A stretch of DNA of 25,618 bases from contig CALSCR010004345.1 of NCBI GenBank assembly GCA_943704495.1, positions 1 through 25,618 on the forward strand. The letters run 5' to 3'. The notes under the pieces are model-generated. The model saw nothing but the letters and a program-made list of their open reading frames with translations, was not told where the DNA came from and ran no database searches. This stretch comes from Pigoraptor chileana (taxonomy: Eukaryota; Opisthokonta; Filasterea). Below are positions 16,591 through 23,736 of the stretch, one piece after another (the first letter of the stretch is position 1; each line of letters opens with the position of its first letter). The translations under genes and the position numbers were made by a program.

Positions 16591-16669
16591 ATAGTCAGCC
16601 TTGTCATATACGATTAAATCTCTCAAGGACACATATTCTCCAAACAATAAGAACTATACGTATCCTAAA

Positions 16670-17086
16670 ATGGACAAAGTTCAAAGCGACCCATTTGATA
16701 AGTTTTTGGACTTGTTTCAAGACTTGAAAAAGGAGTTTTGCGAAATGAGGGCAATGATTGCTGAACAAAAGGCGACGATTGCTGAACAAAAGGCGACGAT
16801 TGCTGAACAAAAGGCGACGATCGACGAAATGAAAGCCGAACACAAGAAGACGATTGACGAAATGAATGTCAGGATTGACGAATACCATCGTGAAAACGAA
16901 CGACTCCGGGCTGACAAGGATTGCATGCAACTTACCATTGAAACCCTGGCAAAGGAAGTTAATGAGCTTCGCTATCCGCAACGTCAACCTCCTTCCGACG
17001 ATGAACAACGACTCATCAAGAACCAGTGGGTAAAGTCGTGTAGAATGGATATGCAAAACGAATGCCCTTGGATACAACGATTCTGA
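16670..17086 (+). CDS. Small coiled-coil protein with heptad repeat
   Basis: 138 residues from the ATG at 16670. Residues about 20-105 are predicted coiled coil by eye. A 21-bp DNA repeat gives tandem heptads AEQKATI (three copies, then IDEMKAEHKKTIDEM). The C-terminal 30 residues (PSDDEQRLIKNQWVKSCRMDMQNECPWIQRF) are more globular and end in a Trp/Cys-containing motif. No enzymatic or membrane feature is visible. The start is set by the promoter motif 80 bases upstream and by the absence of any ATG earlier in frame. Likely a structural or adaptor protein; partners unknown. Confidence 0.8.
   Translation: MDKVQSDPFDKFLDLFQDLKKEFCEMRAMIAEQKATIAEQKATIAEQKATIDEMKAEHKKTIDEMNVRIDEYHRENERLRADKDCMQLTIETLAKEVNELRYPQRQPPSDDEQRLIKNQWVKSCRMDMQNECPWIQRF
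16756..16822 (+). repeat. 21-bp in-frame heptad repeat
   Basis: GATTGCTGAACAAAAGGCGAC three times in a row with almost no divergence, so recent duplication. One DNA unit equals one coiled-coil heptad. Confidence 0.9.
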
Positions 17087-17669
17087 ACCTATTACAACAT
17101 TTGATTGTTTGCAGGCTTCACGCTCCTTCGATGACTACCACAACGATTGCGCCACCTATTATTCCCGACGCACATAATCTGCTTCAGATACGTTAGGCAG
17201 CTGCTACGGTATTCCTTGTTTGCTTTGCATCCATTTTTATTTTGGTGTTAGTGTTTCTCAGTGTTCTTCTTTGTGGTATCTGTTAGAGCGTGTTCCAATA
17301 TGTATCACATGCACCTCATGCGCACCACGGTGTTCGCAAATTTTACTTTGTATTACTTTCGTACTATAGACAAAAATTGTACAAGACTAGCACACAGCAT
17401 ATTGCAATACTGCTGAAAGAGAAATAGGATAGAAAAAATCAGTGGACACCGTGGTGCGCATGAGGTGCATGTGATACATATTGGAACAGCTAATGTTTAG
17501 AACGCGAAGAGTGTGACATACAGAGCGCGCAATCGGAGACACGAAGGGTGTTGAAGGGTTCAAACGACCAAGTCACAAGTCTCTAAACGCCGCATTGTTT
17601 ACCAACTCGAGGGGCGGGCAAAGGTGCCATACTCGTAGTATGCACGACGTGCTGCTGCGCTCTCAGAAT
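17087..17669. other. Gene-free stretch with one MITE-like element
   Basis: 17087-17282 contains no gene I can support; a 21-codon frame near 17131 is too short to call. 17283-17493 is an inverted-repeat element. 17494-17669 is unremarkable and leads into a 22-bp array. Confidence 0.5.
17283..17493. mobile_element. MITE-like element with distinct long inverted ends
   Basis: 211 bp from TTAG to CTAA. The terminal repeats are about 45 bp and nearly perfect: both ends contain GTTCCAATATGTATCACATG (inverted on the right), then CACCTCATGCGCACCACGGT. Internally it carries TTTTACTTTGTATTACTTTC and AAAAAATCAGTGGACACC like the other copies. So the subterminal part belongs to the common family while the outermost 30 bp differ. 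The well-matched ends suggest this copy is younger than the others, or is a subfamily. Confidence 0.8.
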
Positions 17670-17820
17670 ACACAACAAAATGCGCTGTGGTACGCAACAA
17701 AATGCGCTGTGGTACGCAACAAAATGCGCTGTGGTACGCAACAAAATGCGCTGTGGTACGCAACAAAATGCGCTGTGGTACGCGGCAGAACGCGCTGTGG
17801 TGCGCGGCAGAACGCGCTTA
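17670..17820. repeat. 22-bp tandem array grading into the palindromic unit
   Basis: About five copies of GTACGCAACAAAATGCGCTG (22-bp period), then two copies in which the same positions read GCGCGGCAGAACGCGCTGTG, ending CTTA. The first type differs from the second only by G-to-A and C-to-T changes. The TAA stop (minus strand) of the 17818-20013 gene lies in the final CTTA. There are no spacers between copies, so this is not a CRISPR array. Confidence 0.85.
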
Positions 17821-20013
17821 GAACTGCCAAATGCCATGAACGATTTCCAGGCTGAGCATTATGGGAACTTCCACTAGCTCGCTAAGCGATGCTGCTTGAT
17901 CAAAGAGTTTTTGTTGAGTATGCTCAATTGAAAAAGCAGCACCTGGACCTTCAGTGCCATCTGAAAACTCATTTGAGCGATAGCACCACTTTGATTCATT
18001 TCCAAAAATGAACCAACCACCATTTGCCATGCCGCGATTCGCACACTCGCTGTTCAGCCAGTCAACTGATATCGGCGGATTATTGTCCTGTTTCGGCAGA
18101 TCAAATCCCAAATGCAATTCTAGTGGCATGTGCTTGAGACGTGCATGTTTGTATTTTTCGACATCCAGATCAAAGTCGATGTTCAAGTCGCTGATATCAT
18201 ACAATGATTGAACTTCAAAGCCGGTCGAACAAGTATACGTCCATTCGCCAATGTATTCCTCAAGTTCTACCATTATGGGCTTTCCGACGACTTGTGCAGC
18301 AGCCAGTGTACAGTTGAACAGCTGTTTCGCGTCCTCAGCAAATGAGCCAAGTCTGCCTGTCACAAATGCCTCGCTTTCCGAATTCTCAATAGTATGAAAG
18401 TTCATCATTTTCTTGTAAATGTCGAGTTGTTTCGTTTGCACGCCCAGGGATAGTGCTACGATAGGATAGATCTTGATTTGACCCTGAGCTGATTGATGTT
18501 GGGCATATACACCCCCGCACACTTCCATGAGGTCATGGGTTGACTCTGCGTCAACGTGGAAATGAAAGCGGGTGGACTGAGCTGTGCCTTCGATCGGAAA
18601 GAATGAACTGCTATTTTTTGTTTTGTTGCCCCTGGCATGGTCAATCCATATCGAAACTGTTGAGTTCACAGTTTCCCAAACATCGTCCTTGTGACGTTCT
18701 GCATCGATTTTGACAACAGGTGTACGAGGAAACCATGCATGACCGTATTTGACAAAGTTGGGATTCGCATTGAATGTTTCCAGTCGGACTTTAGCAAGGG
18801 CAGCAGTGTCAGTACTGCGCTCTCCTCTGTTACATTGACGCTGAATAGCTGTAGTATCGCTACATTCAAAGCAGAAGATGAGCAGTGGTTCGTAAGAAAG
18901 CTTTCTAAATTCGTCGAGATCTTTCATTGTAGGTGGATAGCCGTCGAGAACAAATCCGAATGCTTGACAATCCGGAGCATCCAGTCGTTCCTTGAGGATT
19001 TCTGCCATAATGTGAGATGGGATCGTCGCACCTGCTTCCATGTACGGTCTGACCATTGCTGATGTGGCGCTGTCATCGGGCAACTGACGTAGCAGATCAC
19101 CAGTACTTACAAATTCAAGACCAAACTTGTCTGCAAGCCGCCTGCCTACCGTGCTCTTGCCAGACCCAGGAGGTCCAGATAACAGAATGCAAATTGGACT
19201 TTGTGTAAGCGTCTTTCGCGCAATAAATGTCTTGACCTGTCGTTTAAATCCGGCCAAGTCTGTGTATCCCTTTGTTGTAATTTGTTTACATCCTTGGATC
19301 ATTGCAGATGTTTTGGTTTGAGCTGTTTGATCATAGAGGCATAGGACAGGGATGCCGAGGTTGATCGCTTTGGCTGTCATGAAACCGGTACCAGTGCTTG
19401 GATTGGTTATGTTGGCGATAAACAGGTCGGCTTGCTTGAGCAACATTTCGTCTTGTTGGTAGATTTGTTCTTGTGTTTTGTTTTCGTCGATATTTTGTGC
19501 AGCCATGTGTTCAGTTAGTACGATGCCGAAATTTTTGAGAAATGCGATTTCCTCTCGAACACGTACTGAATTGAAAGTGCCACTGACAGATGCGCCATAA
19601 TAGATTTTCAGTCGAGGCTGACGATAGTAGCAAGAGTGACCACGATTTTGCGGATTACGATGATTTCGAATGCAACCATGTTTCCTAAATCTCAGTCCCA
19701 ATTTGATCGTGCAAGGCAACAAGAAAGGGCACAGGATAAACACACTTGCCCAAAACAGAGGACTTGTCCACATCCATGTGGGAAGATATCCGACTGTTAG
19801 ATATTTGAGAGTAGCGTGGAAAACGTCACATAATTCCCATAGAATATTTGCCAATCCTGACGCACTCTTCAACTCTGCCAATTCTGTTGTGACACTTGCC
19901 CAACAGTCTTCGACTCCGGTTTTGTTGTTGAGTCGACAGTATTGAGCAAGACCAACCGCGTAGTAGCGGCCAATCCAAAACGTGGCAGCCCACAAAGCAA
20001 GTAGGAAGAACAT
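17818..20013 (-). CDS. Membrane protein: DNPH1-like + adenylate kinase + unknown domain
   Basis: 731 residues. Hydrophobic segments at about 1-16 and 84-104 suggest membrane attachment. Residues about 135-265 match the deoxyribosyltransferase/DNPH1 fold: IYYGASVSGTFNS, VLTEHMAA, ADLFIANITNPSTGTGF, CLYDQTAQTKTSAMIQG. In DNPH1 the GVGYE segment supplies the catalytic Glu; here the matching bases encode GTGFM, so the usual hydrolase may be inactive or altered. Residues about 272-460 are a short-lid adenylate/UMP-CMP kinase: GPPGSGKST, STGDLLR, LDGYPPT (DGFPRT in the family, so the nucleotide-binding Arg is Pro) and ALAKVRLETF. Residues about 480-731 (HFHVDAESTHDLMEVCGGVY onward) I do not recognise; they may hold two similar halves. 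The ATG at 20013 lies 57 bases after a promoter motif; the stop lies in a palindromic repeat. Confidence 0.85.
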   Translation of the reverse strand: MFFLLALWAATFWIGRYYAVGLAQYCRLNNKTGVEDCWASVTTELAELKSASGLANILWELCDVFHATLKYLTVGYLPTWMWTSPLFWASVFILCPFLLPCTIKLGLRFRKHGCIRNHRNPQNRGHSCYYRQPRLKIYYGASVSGTFNSVRVREEIAFLKNFGIVLTEHMAAQNIDENKTQEQIYQQDEMLLKQADLFIANITNPSTGTGFMTAKAINLGIPVLCLYDQTAQTKTSAMIQGCKQITTKGYTDLAGFKRQVKTFIARKTLTQSPICILLSGPPGSGKSTVGRRLADKFGLEFVSTGDLLRQLPDDSATSAMVRPYMEAGATIPSHIMAEILKERLDAPDCQAFGFVLDGYPPTMKDLDEFRKLSYEPLLIFCFECSDTTAIQRQCNRGERSTDTAALAKVRLETFNANPNFVKYGHAWFPRTPVVKIDAERHKDDVWETVNSTVSIWIDHARGNKTKNSSSFFPIEGTAQSTRFHFHVDAESTHDLMEVCGGVYAQHQSAQGQIKIYPIVALSLGVQTKQLDIYKKMMNFHTIENSESEAFVTGRLGSFAEDAKQLFNCTLAAAQVVGKPIMVELEEYIGEWTYTCSTGFEVQSLYDISDLNIDFDLDVEKYKHARLKHMPLELHLGFDLPKQDNNPPISVDWLNSECANRGMANGGWFIFGNESKWCYRSNEFSDGTEGPGAAFSIEHTQQKLFDQAASLSELVEVPIMLSLEIVHGIWQF

Positions 20014-20069
20014 TGTAGTAGTATTGTAACTTAACTGTATTATTATGAAATTGTATCGTTACAATTCTT

Positions 20070-20083
20070 GTTCATTTTTTCCC
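20070..20083 (-). promoter_or_regulatory. A-rich promoter motif for the 731-residue protein
   Basis: On minus it reads GGGAAAAAATGAAC, 57 bases before the ATG at 20013. Its ATG is out of frame with the gene. Confidence 0.7.
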
Positions 20084-20112
20084 ATTTGGCCAGATACCAA
20101 TGTGGATACAGT

Positions 20113-20541
20113 AATGCGTGACGCGCTTACCGATGCGGTGTGCTGTTATCTCAAAGTTCGAGAGTTGATGTTAGAGAGTTGAGGTTCGAGATGAAAATCG
20201 TCTGCAAGAGTGTGCCTACGAGCACTTTTACAATAAGCTATTTGATGATATGTATTTTGAGCCCGAGGAGTTCATGGATGATGTCCACCAACCGGTTTCC
20301 TGTTCCAGCCTATGATTTTGTCGTCCAGATTAATGACATCCACGTCCAGTTTGTAATGAGCGACTTCATAAACATCTCACAGCCTACTTACATTACGGAA
20401 ACGTTTACCTATGACAAAAAAATGTTTGAAATTCGAATGGATGGGGTTGAATATTACAAGTACAAGTACGACCCAAAGGTATCATCATTTAAGGTTCACA
20501 TTTGGAAGCGCGTTCCGCCGCGCGCCACGGGCATTCTCTAG
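20113..20541 (+). pseudogene. Probable decayed gene, unknown family
   Basis: Protein-like stretches (acidic and aromatic, for example YDFVVQINDIHVQF and FEIRMDGVEYYKY) occur in more than one reading frame, so no single frame makes a convincing whole protein. The longest frame from an ATG begins at 20191 and ends at 20541, where a palindromic unit is translated as KRVPPRATGIL. No A-rich promoter motif was found upstream on plus. It could instead be a short real gene with a poor start. Family unknown. Confidence 0.4.
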
Positions 20542-20682
20542 CGGACGTGTATTGCAACGCAACCCGATTTTTGTATTTTTCCATATTCAAATAATTTTAC
20601 AGCAAACTCGCGATCAGACTGGTTCCGGATGCGCGGCTGTATGCACTAAGGACCCGTGGCGCGCGGCGGAACGCGCTCTAAT
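20505..20682. repeat. Two single palindromic units
   Basis: One unit at about 20508-20530 (GCGCGTTCCGCCGCGCGCCA) ends the decayed plus-strand frame. A second at about 20655-20682 (GTGGCGCGCGGCGGAACGCG) supplies the TAG stop of the minus-strand gene 20678-21220. The two face each other, about 125 bp apart, as ends of one element would, but the interior lacks the shared MITE segment. Confidence 0.65.
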
Positions 20683-21220
20683 TGTATATCGTCAGCATGC
20701 TCGCAAAAGCATCATGGGCATATATGGCTTGTTTTAACAATACTAACTTTGGTTCTTTCTTTTCATAAGCGGTACAAAAGTCAACCGTCATATCAATAAA
20801 GTATTGAGCTGCTTCTATTGATTCGTAGTCATAGACGGCATACATTGGGTCTTTTAGATCGGTGCACATGGTTTTTAGGTGATTTTTTAACCGCCAATAA
20901 ATCATGTAGAAATTGATAGTATTCACGGGCACACGGTCGAATGTAGCTAGTCGTAAGGATTCCAGAGTTTCGTACATTACTTTGGCGCGACTGATATTGT
21001 ATGCATCTGGCGGAATAATGGCACACGCATCAAACAATCTCGTTATTTCATCTGTTGCATCATCCATGCCCACTTTCAGCAGTCGTTCTACTCGACACAT
21101 GGATTCAACTCCAGTACTGATATTTGTTATGGTAAGGGTGGTCGTGTCCGTAATATTAGCTGTTATGCAACTTCGCTTGGTCAATTTTAACACATTCTGG
21201 CCGAATTTAATCTTTTTCAT
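20678..21220 (-). CDS. Hypothetical protein
   Basis: 180 residues from the ATG at 21220. No family recognised. The first 45 residues are Thr/Ile-rich (SCITANITDTTTLTITNIS); the remainder is helical (VMYETLESLRLATF, YMIYWRLKNHLKTMC, AAQYFIDMTVDFCTAYEKK) with no membrane segment or zinc site. The start is uncertain: the ATG at 21220 is embedded in a promoter-like motif (GGAAAAAATGAAAAAG), and by analogy with other genes translation may begin at the next in-frame ATG (21100). The stop codon is provided by a palindromic repeat. Function unknown. Confidence 0.6.
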   Translation of the reverse strand: MKKIKFGQNVLKLTKRSCITANITDTTTLTITNISTGVESMCRVERLLKVGMDDATDEITRLFDACAIIPPDAYNISRAKVMYETLESLRLATFDRVPVNTINFYMIYWRLKNHLKTMCTDLKDPMYAVYDYESIEAAQYFIDMTVDFCTAYEKKEPKLVLLKQAIYAHDAFASMLTIYN

Positions 21221-21274
21221 TTTTTCCGACGTTCGATACAAAAAAACTACGTTAACAATCGTCTCGCACAGTAC

Positions 21275-21438
21275 TTAAGCGCGTTCCGCCTCGCACCACG
21301 GTGTCTACTGATTATTCTTCATAGTACTGTTCTTGTACAAATGCTGCATAATTGATCTAATGATCGGGATCGTCATTTGTATAAAAGTAATATGAAGAAA
21401 AATCAGTGGACACTGTGGTGCGTGGCGGAACGCGCTCA
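21275..21438. mobile_element. MITE-like element overlapping a gene 3' end
   Basis: About 164 bp. Left end TTAAGCGCGTTCCGCCTCGC; right end GTGGTGCGTGGCGGAACGCG. Both ends are followed inward by matching AAAAATCAGTGGACAC-type sequence. The last 25 or so codons and the stop of the coiled-coil gene at 21357-22184 lie inside it, so the insertion has supplied a new C-terminus. Confidence 0.75.
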
Positions 21439-22184
21439 ATCGCAGCAATGATTGCATCGACCGTATAATTGTTGTATGGCAAGTCTGTTGGTTCTACCCT
21501 TTTGATAAGTGCGGATGTAATTTCACCCAGCATTTCCAAACAGTGCTGGGCGTGTTTTTCTTTCTTTTGCGATTGCTTTAGTTTTTCAGTCATGGACTCA
21601 AGTTGCTGTTCAATGTCAGCTACCTGGAACGCCAACGCACCATGGTTTTCATCCAATAGTTTGTATTTCTTTTTCTGATCAGCCAATTGTCGTTTATAAA
21701 CTTCACGTTCTTTTTCTATCTCTTGTTCGAGACGAGTGGATGTCACGTTAGATTCCGACTGACGCGGACGATCTTCAGAAATGTCATGTTGCACCTTCAT
21801 CCGCCCGACTGTCTGCCCGACTCCATCTGTTTGCGTGCCCTTGTCAACTGCTATGACTGTTACGACTGTAACGACTGCTACGGTTGCTAGGTTGCTTATG
21901 TCAGTTGCGGTATCTGTAGCCGTCTGTTGAGGATCTGTGTCTTCATGTTGAAAATCCGTGTCCGACTGTTGAAAATTCGCGTCTAACTGTAAACATTCTG
22001 CATCCGACTGTGATGCCAAACTATCATCATCAAACGTGATCCAATACTTCAAATAAGACAAGTCTTTAGTGATATTGATCGCAGGACATTGTAGCTTAAT
22101 GTGAAGTTCTTGAGCTGCCTTTGCAAAGCCAATGCTACTATGTACAAGTTGACGTACTTTACAAAGCTTTTTTACGGCTGCCAT
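21357..22184 (-). CDS. Coiled-coil protein with repeat-derived C-terminus
   Basis: 275 residues. The N-terminal 55 residues (KKLCKVRQLVHSSIGFAKAAQELHI ... YLKYWITFDDD) form a compact basic helical region of unknown family. Residues about 57-85 carry FQQSDTDFQHEDTDPQQ repeats, and then comes a short Val/Thr-rich hydrophobic run (TVAVVTVVTVIAV). Residues about 145-215 are a strong coiled coil (LEQEIEKEREVYKRQL, IEQQLESMTEKLKQSQKK). The last 25 residues (ERVPPRTTVSTDFSSYYFY) are the translation of a MITE-like element, including the stop. The ATG at 22184 is preferred over TTG at 22190, and a promoter motif lies about 80 bases upstream. Function unknown. Confidence 0.7.
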   Translation of the reverse strand: MAAVKKLCKVRQLVHSSIGFAKAAQELHIKLQCPAINITKDLSYLKYWITFDDDSLASQSDAECLQLDANFQQSDTDFQHEDTDPQQTATDTATDISNLATVAVVTVVTVIAVDKGTQTDGVGQTVGRMKVQHDISEDRPRQSESNVTSTRLEQEIEKEREVYKRQLADQKKKYKLLDENHGALAFQVADIEQQLESMTEKLKQSQKKEKHAQHCLEMLGEITSALIKRVEPTDLPYNNYTVDAIIAAIERVPPRTTVSTDFSSYYFYTNDDPDH

Positions 22185-22262
22185 TCTCAAGTTTGCAACA
22201 TGATAAAGACTTGTTGTGAGTGCGGCGGACTATTGTACTTTGTGACTTATCTGGTTATGTAA

Positions 22263-22274
22263 TTCATTTTTTTG
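22263..22274 (-). promoter_or_regulatory. A-rich promoter motif for the gene at 21357-22184
   Basis: On minus it reads CCAAAAAAATGAAT, about 80 bases before the ATG at 22184. Confidence 0.6.
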
Positions 22275-22304
22275 GTTATTATTTTGGTTGATATTGTTCG
22301 GGTT

Positions 22305-22426
22305 TATAACGCGTGTCCGCCGCGCACCGCGGTGTCACGGATTTTGTGTTGTACAAGTTATAAACTGCACTATAAAGTACGGGTGTATTTCCGTGGACAC
22401 CGTGGCGCGCGGCGGACACGCGCTAA
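22305..22426. mobile_element. MITE-like element, about 120 bp
   Basis: Left end GCGTGTCCGCCGCGCACCGC with GGTGTCACGGATTTTGTG; right end TTCCGTGGACACCGTGGCGC then GCGGCGGACACGCGCTAA. The ends match over about 40 bp with few differences. The interior is shorter than in the 190-bp copies and lacks the CTTTGCATTAC segment. Confidence 0.75.
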
Positions 22427-22683
22427 ATATGAATAAAAATATGTTGTTGTGTCGCGATTTGTAAGTAATGAGGCTAACAGGCGCAGATAGGGACCTGATT
22501 TGTTCTGTGCAAGTCCAGATCTTGGAAGTCCAATTTTTGAAAGTCCAGTTTTTGGAAGTCCGAGTGGAAGTGCAGATCTTGGAAGTTCACATCTTGGAAG
22601 TCCATTTCTTGTTTTGCAACACTTGCAAACGCATCTGCTCCTCCCGCAAGTGTTGATACAACTTGTAAATCTCGCACATCATT

Positions 22684-23736
22684 TTAACAAAGTGAGTTGA
22701 TCATCAACTGCTCTGCGTTGTTCAGTACTGCGGTCTGCTGCTCTGTCGTGGTCGGTTCTGTCGTGGTCGGTTCTGTCGTCGTCTGCTCCACCGTCAAGAA
22801 CGAACGTGAGCGCTTGAGAGACCGTTTTATTTGTGCAAGTATTGATTTTGTTTCTCGGTAGATGTATTTAAGGTATTTGATTTGAGAGGTCGAGAGGTCG
22901 TGCACGTTATATGCATTCACCCGAGGGGATTGTACGTTTTCAAACGAAGCAGTGTTGTATAACATAGTTACGTTTTTTATCCACAGGGCGGAATTGTGCA
23001 TGGCAGGTACCACGATGTGGGTATTATGGTTGACGATCGCCAGATTGGGAATCCTAGCAAGAGATTGCATGTCCAGCATAAAGGGGCATTGGATGAGAAC
23101 AACGGTTTCTGCCGAACTCAGAGATGAATACTCTTTGATATCGCAGGAGCGTATGATCCATTGGCGAATTTGGGGAAGATTGGTGAGGTTGGTGATGCTA
23201 TCGCAGGCATCGAGCGTCAGTGAGCGCACAGAGCCAACAGATGATAGATCATACACTTCAGGACAGTTGGCGATGACTAGCGTGTCGTTAGCAAGTCCAG
23301 AGACGTCGACCAGCTTGGGCAAGTTGCCAAGCGTGAGCTTGTGCACGCGGGAGAGGGCCTTTACATCCTCGACTTGATCGCATCCTGTCAAATTGAGCGT
23401 GTGAACTGTGCCCAACGAAGACACGTCGCAAATAGACTTGCAATTTGTCAAATTCAGATTGTGAACCTTCCCAAGCGAAGACACATCAGTGACCCCCGTA
23501 CATCCAGCGAGATCAAGACTATGAACAGTACCGAGCATCGATACGTCAGTGACCCCCGTACATCCATTGAGATTGATCCGTTGTACCTTTTCCAACGCCG
23601 ACACGTCAGTGATCCCTGTGCATCCCCTGAGACTCAGCTTAGACACACCCATCAATGATGAAACATCCGTCACATTTGGACAATTATACAGTCGAACTTT
23701 ATTGACGTTGTCATAGACCACAACAGCACCCTTCAT
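22684..23736 (-). CDS. Leucine-rich-repeat protein (distal partner of F-box ORF)
   Basis: 350 residues. About twelve 20-residue leucine-rich repeats run from residue 10 to about 245, with consensus LNLTGCTGVTDVSSLGKVHS: Cys at the asparagine-ladder position and DVSxL after it. The first seven are regular and the later ones degenerate. A basic stretch (LKYIYRETKSILAQIKRSLKRSR) and a TTTEPTTTEP repeat end the chain. The ATG overlaps the stop of the F-box ORF as ATGA, and there is no promoter motif between them, so both parts are probably read from one mRNA. Together they have the parts of an F-box/LRR substrate receptor of an SCF ubiquitin ligase, with the LRR as the substrate-binding part. Whether the second ORF is made by reinitiation or coupling is not visible. 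Confidence 0.85.
   Translation of the reverse strand: MKGAVVVYDNVNKVRLYNCPNVTDVSSLMGVSKLSLRGCTGITDVSALEKVQRINLNGCTGVTDVSMLGTVHSLDLAGCTGVTDVSSLGKVHNLNLTNCKSICDVSSLGTVHTLNLTGCDQVEDVKALSRVHKLTLGNLPKLVDVSGLANDTLVIANCPEVYDLSSVGSVRSLTLDACDSITNLTNLPQIRQWIIRSCDIKEYSSLSSAETVVLIQCPFMLDMQSLARIPNLAIVNHNTHIVVPAMHNSALWIKNVTMLYNTASFENVQSPRVNAYNVHDLSTSQIKYLKYIYRETKSILAQIKRSLKRSRSFLTVEQTTTEPTTTEPTTTEQQTAVLNNAEQLMINSLC

Larger units (their letters stand above)
16282..16669. other. Divergent promoter region with CACGTG cluster
   Basis: About 390 bp between the HAM1-like gene (minus) and the coiled-coil gene (plus). It holds one A-rich promoter motif for each direction (16341-16356 minus; 16580-16590 plus) and four CACGTG sites at 16403-16447. 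No gene lies between them. Confidence 0.65.
22185..22683. other. Intergenic region with MITE-like element and tandem repeat
   Basis: It holds the promoter of the coiled-coil gene (22263-22273 minus), an inverted-repeat element (22305-22426), and a degenerate 15-bp repeat (CTTGGAAGTCCA-type) at about 22510-22605. A 67-codon minus frame over the repeat reads as DFQKL pentads but starts at GTG and is not called. A 31-codon minus frame from 22682, beginning right after the LRR stop, is noted only as a possible remnant. Confidence 0.5.

Noticed and set aside
17670-17820. CRISPR array
   Set aside because: The 22-bp units are contiguous with no spacers, there are no cas genes, and the context is viral.
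22474-22677. 67-codon minus frame with DFQKL pentads resembling pentapeptide repeats
   Set aside because: Starts at GTG, lacks a promoter motif, and is the translation of a degenerate 15-bp tandem repeat.
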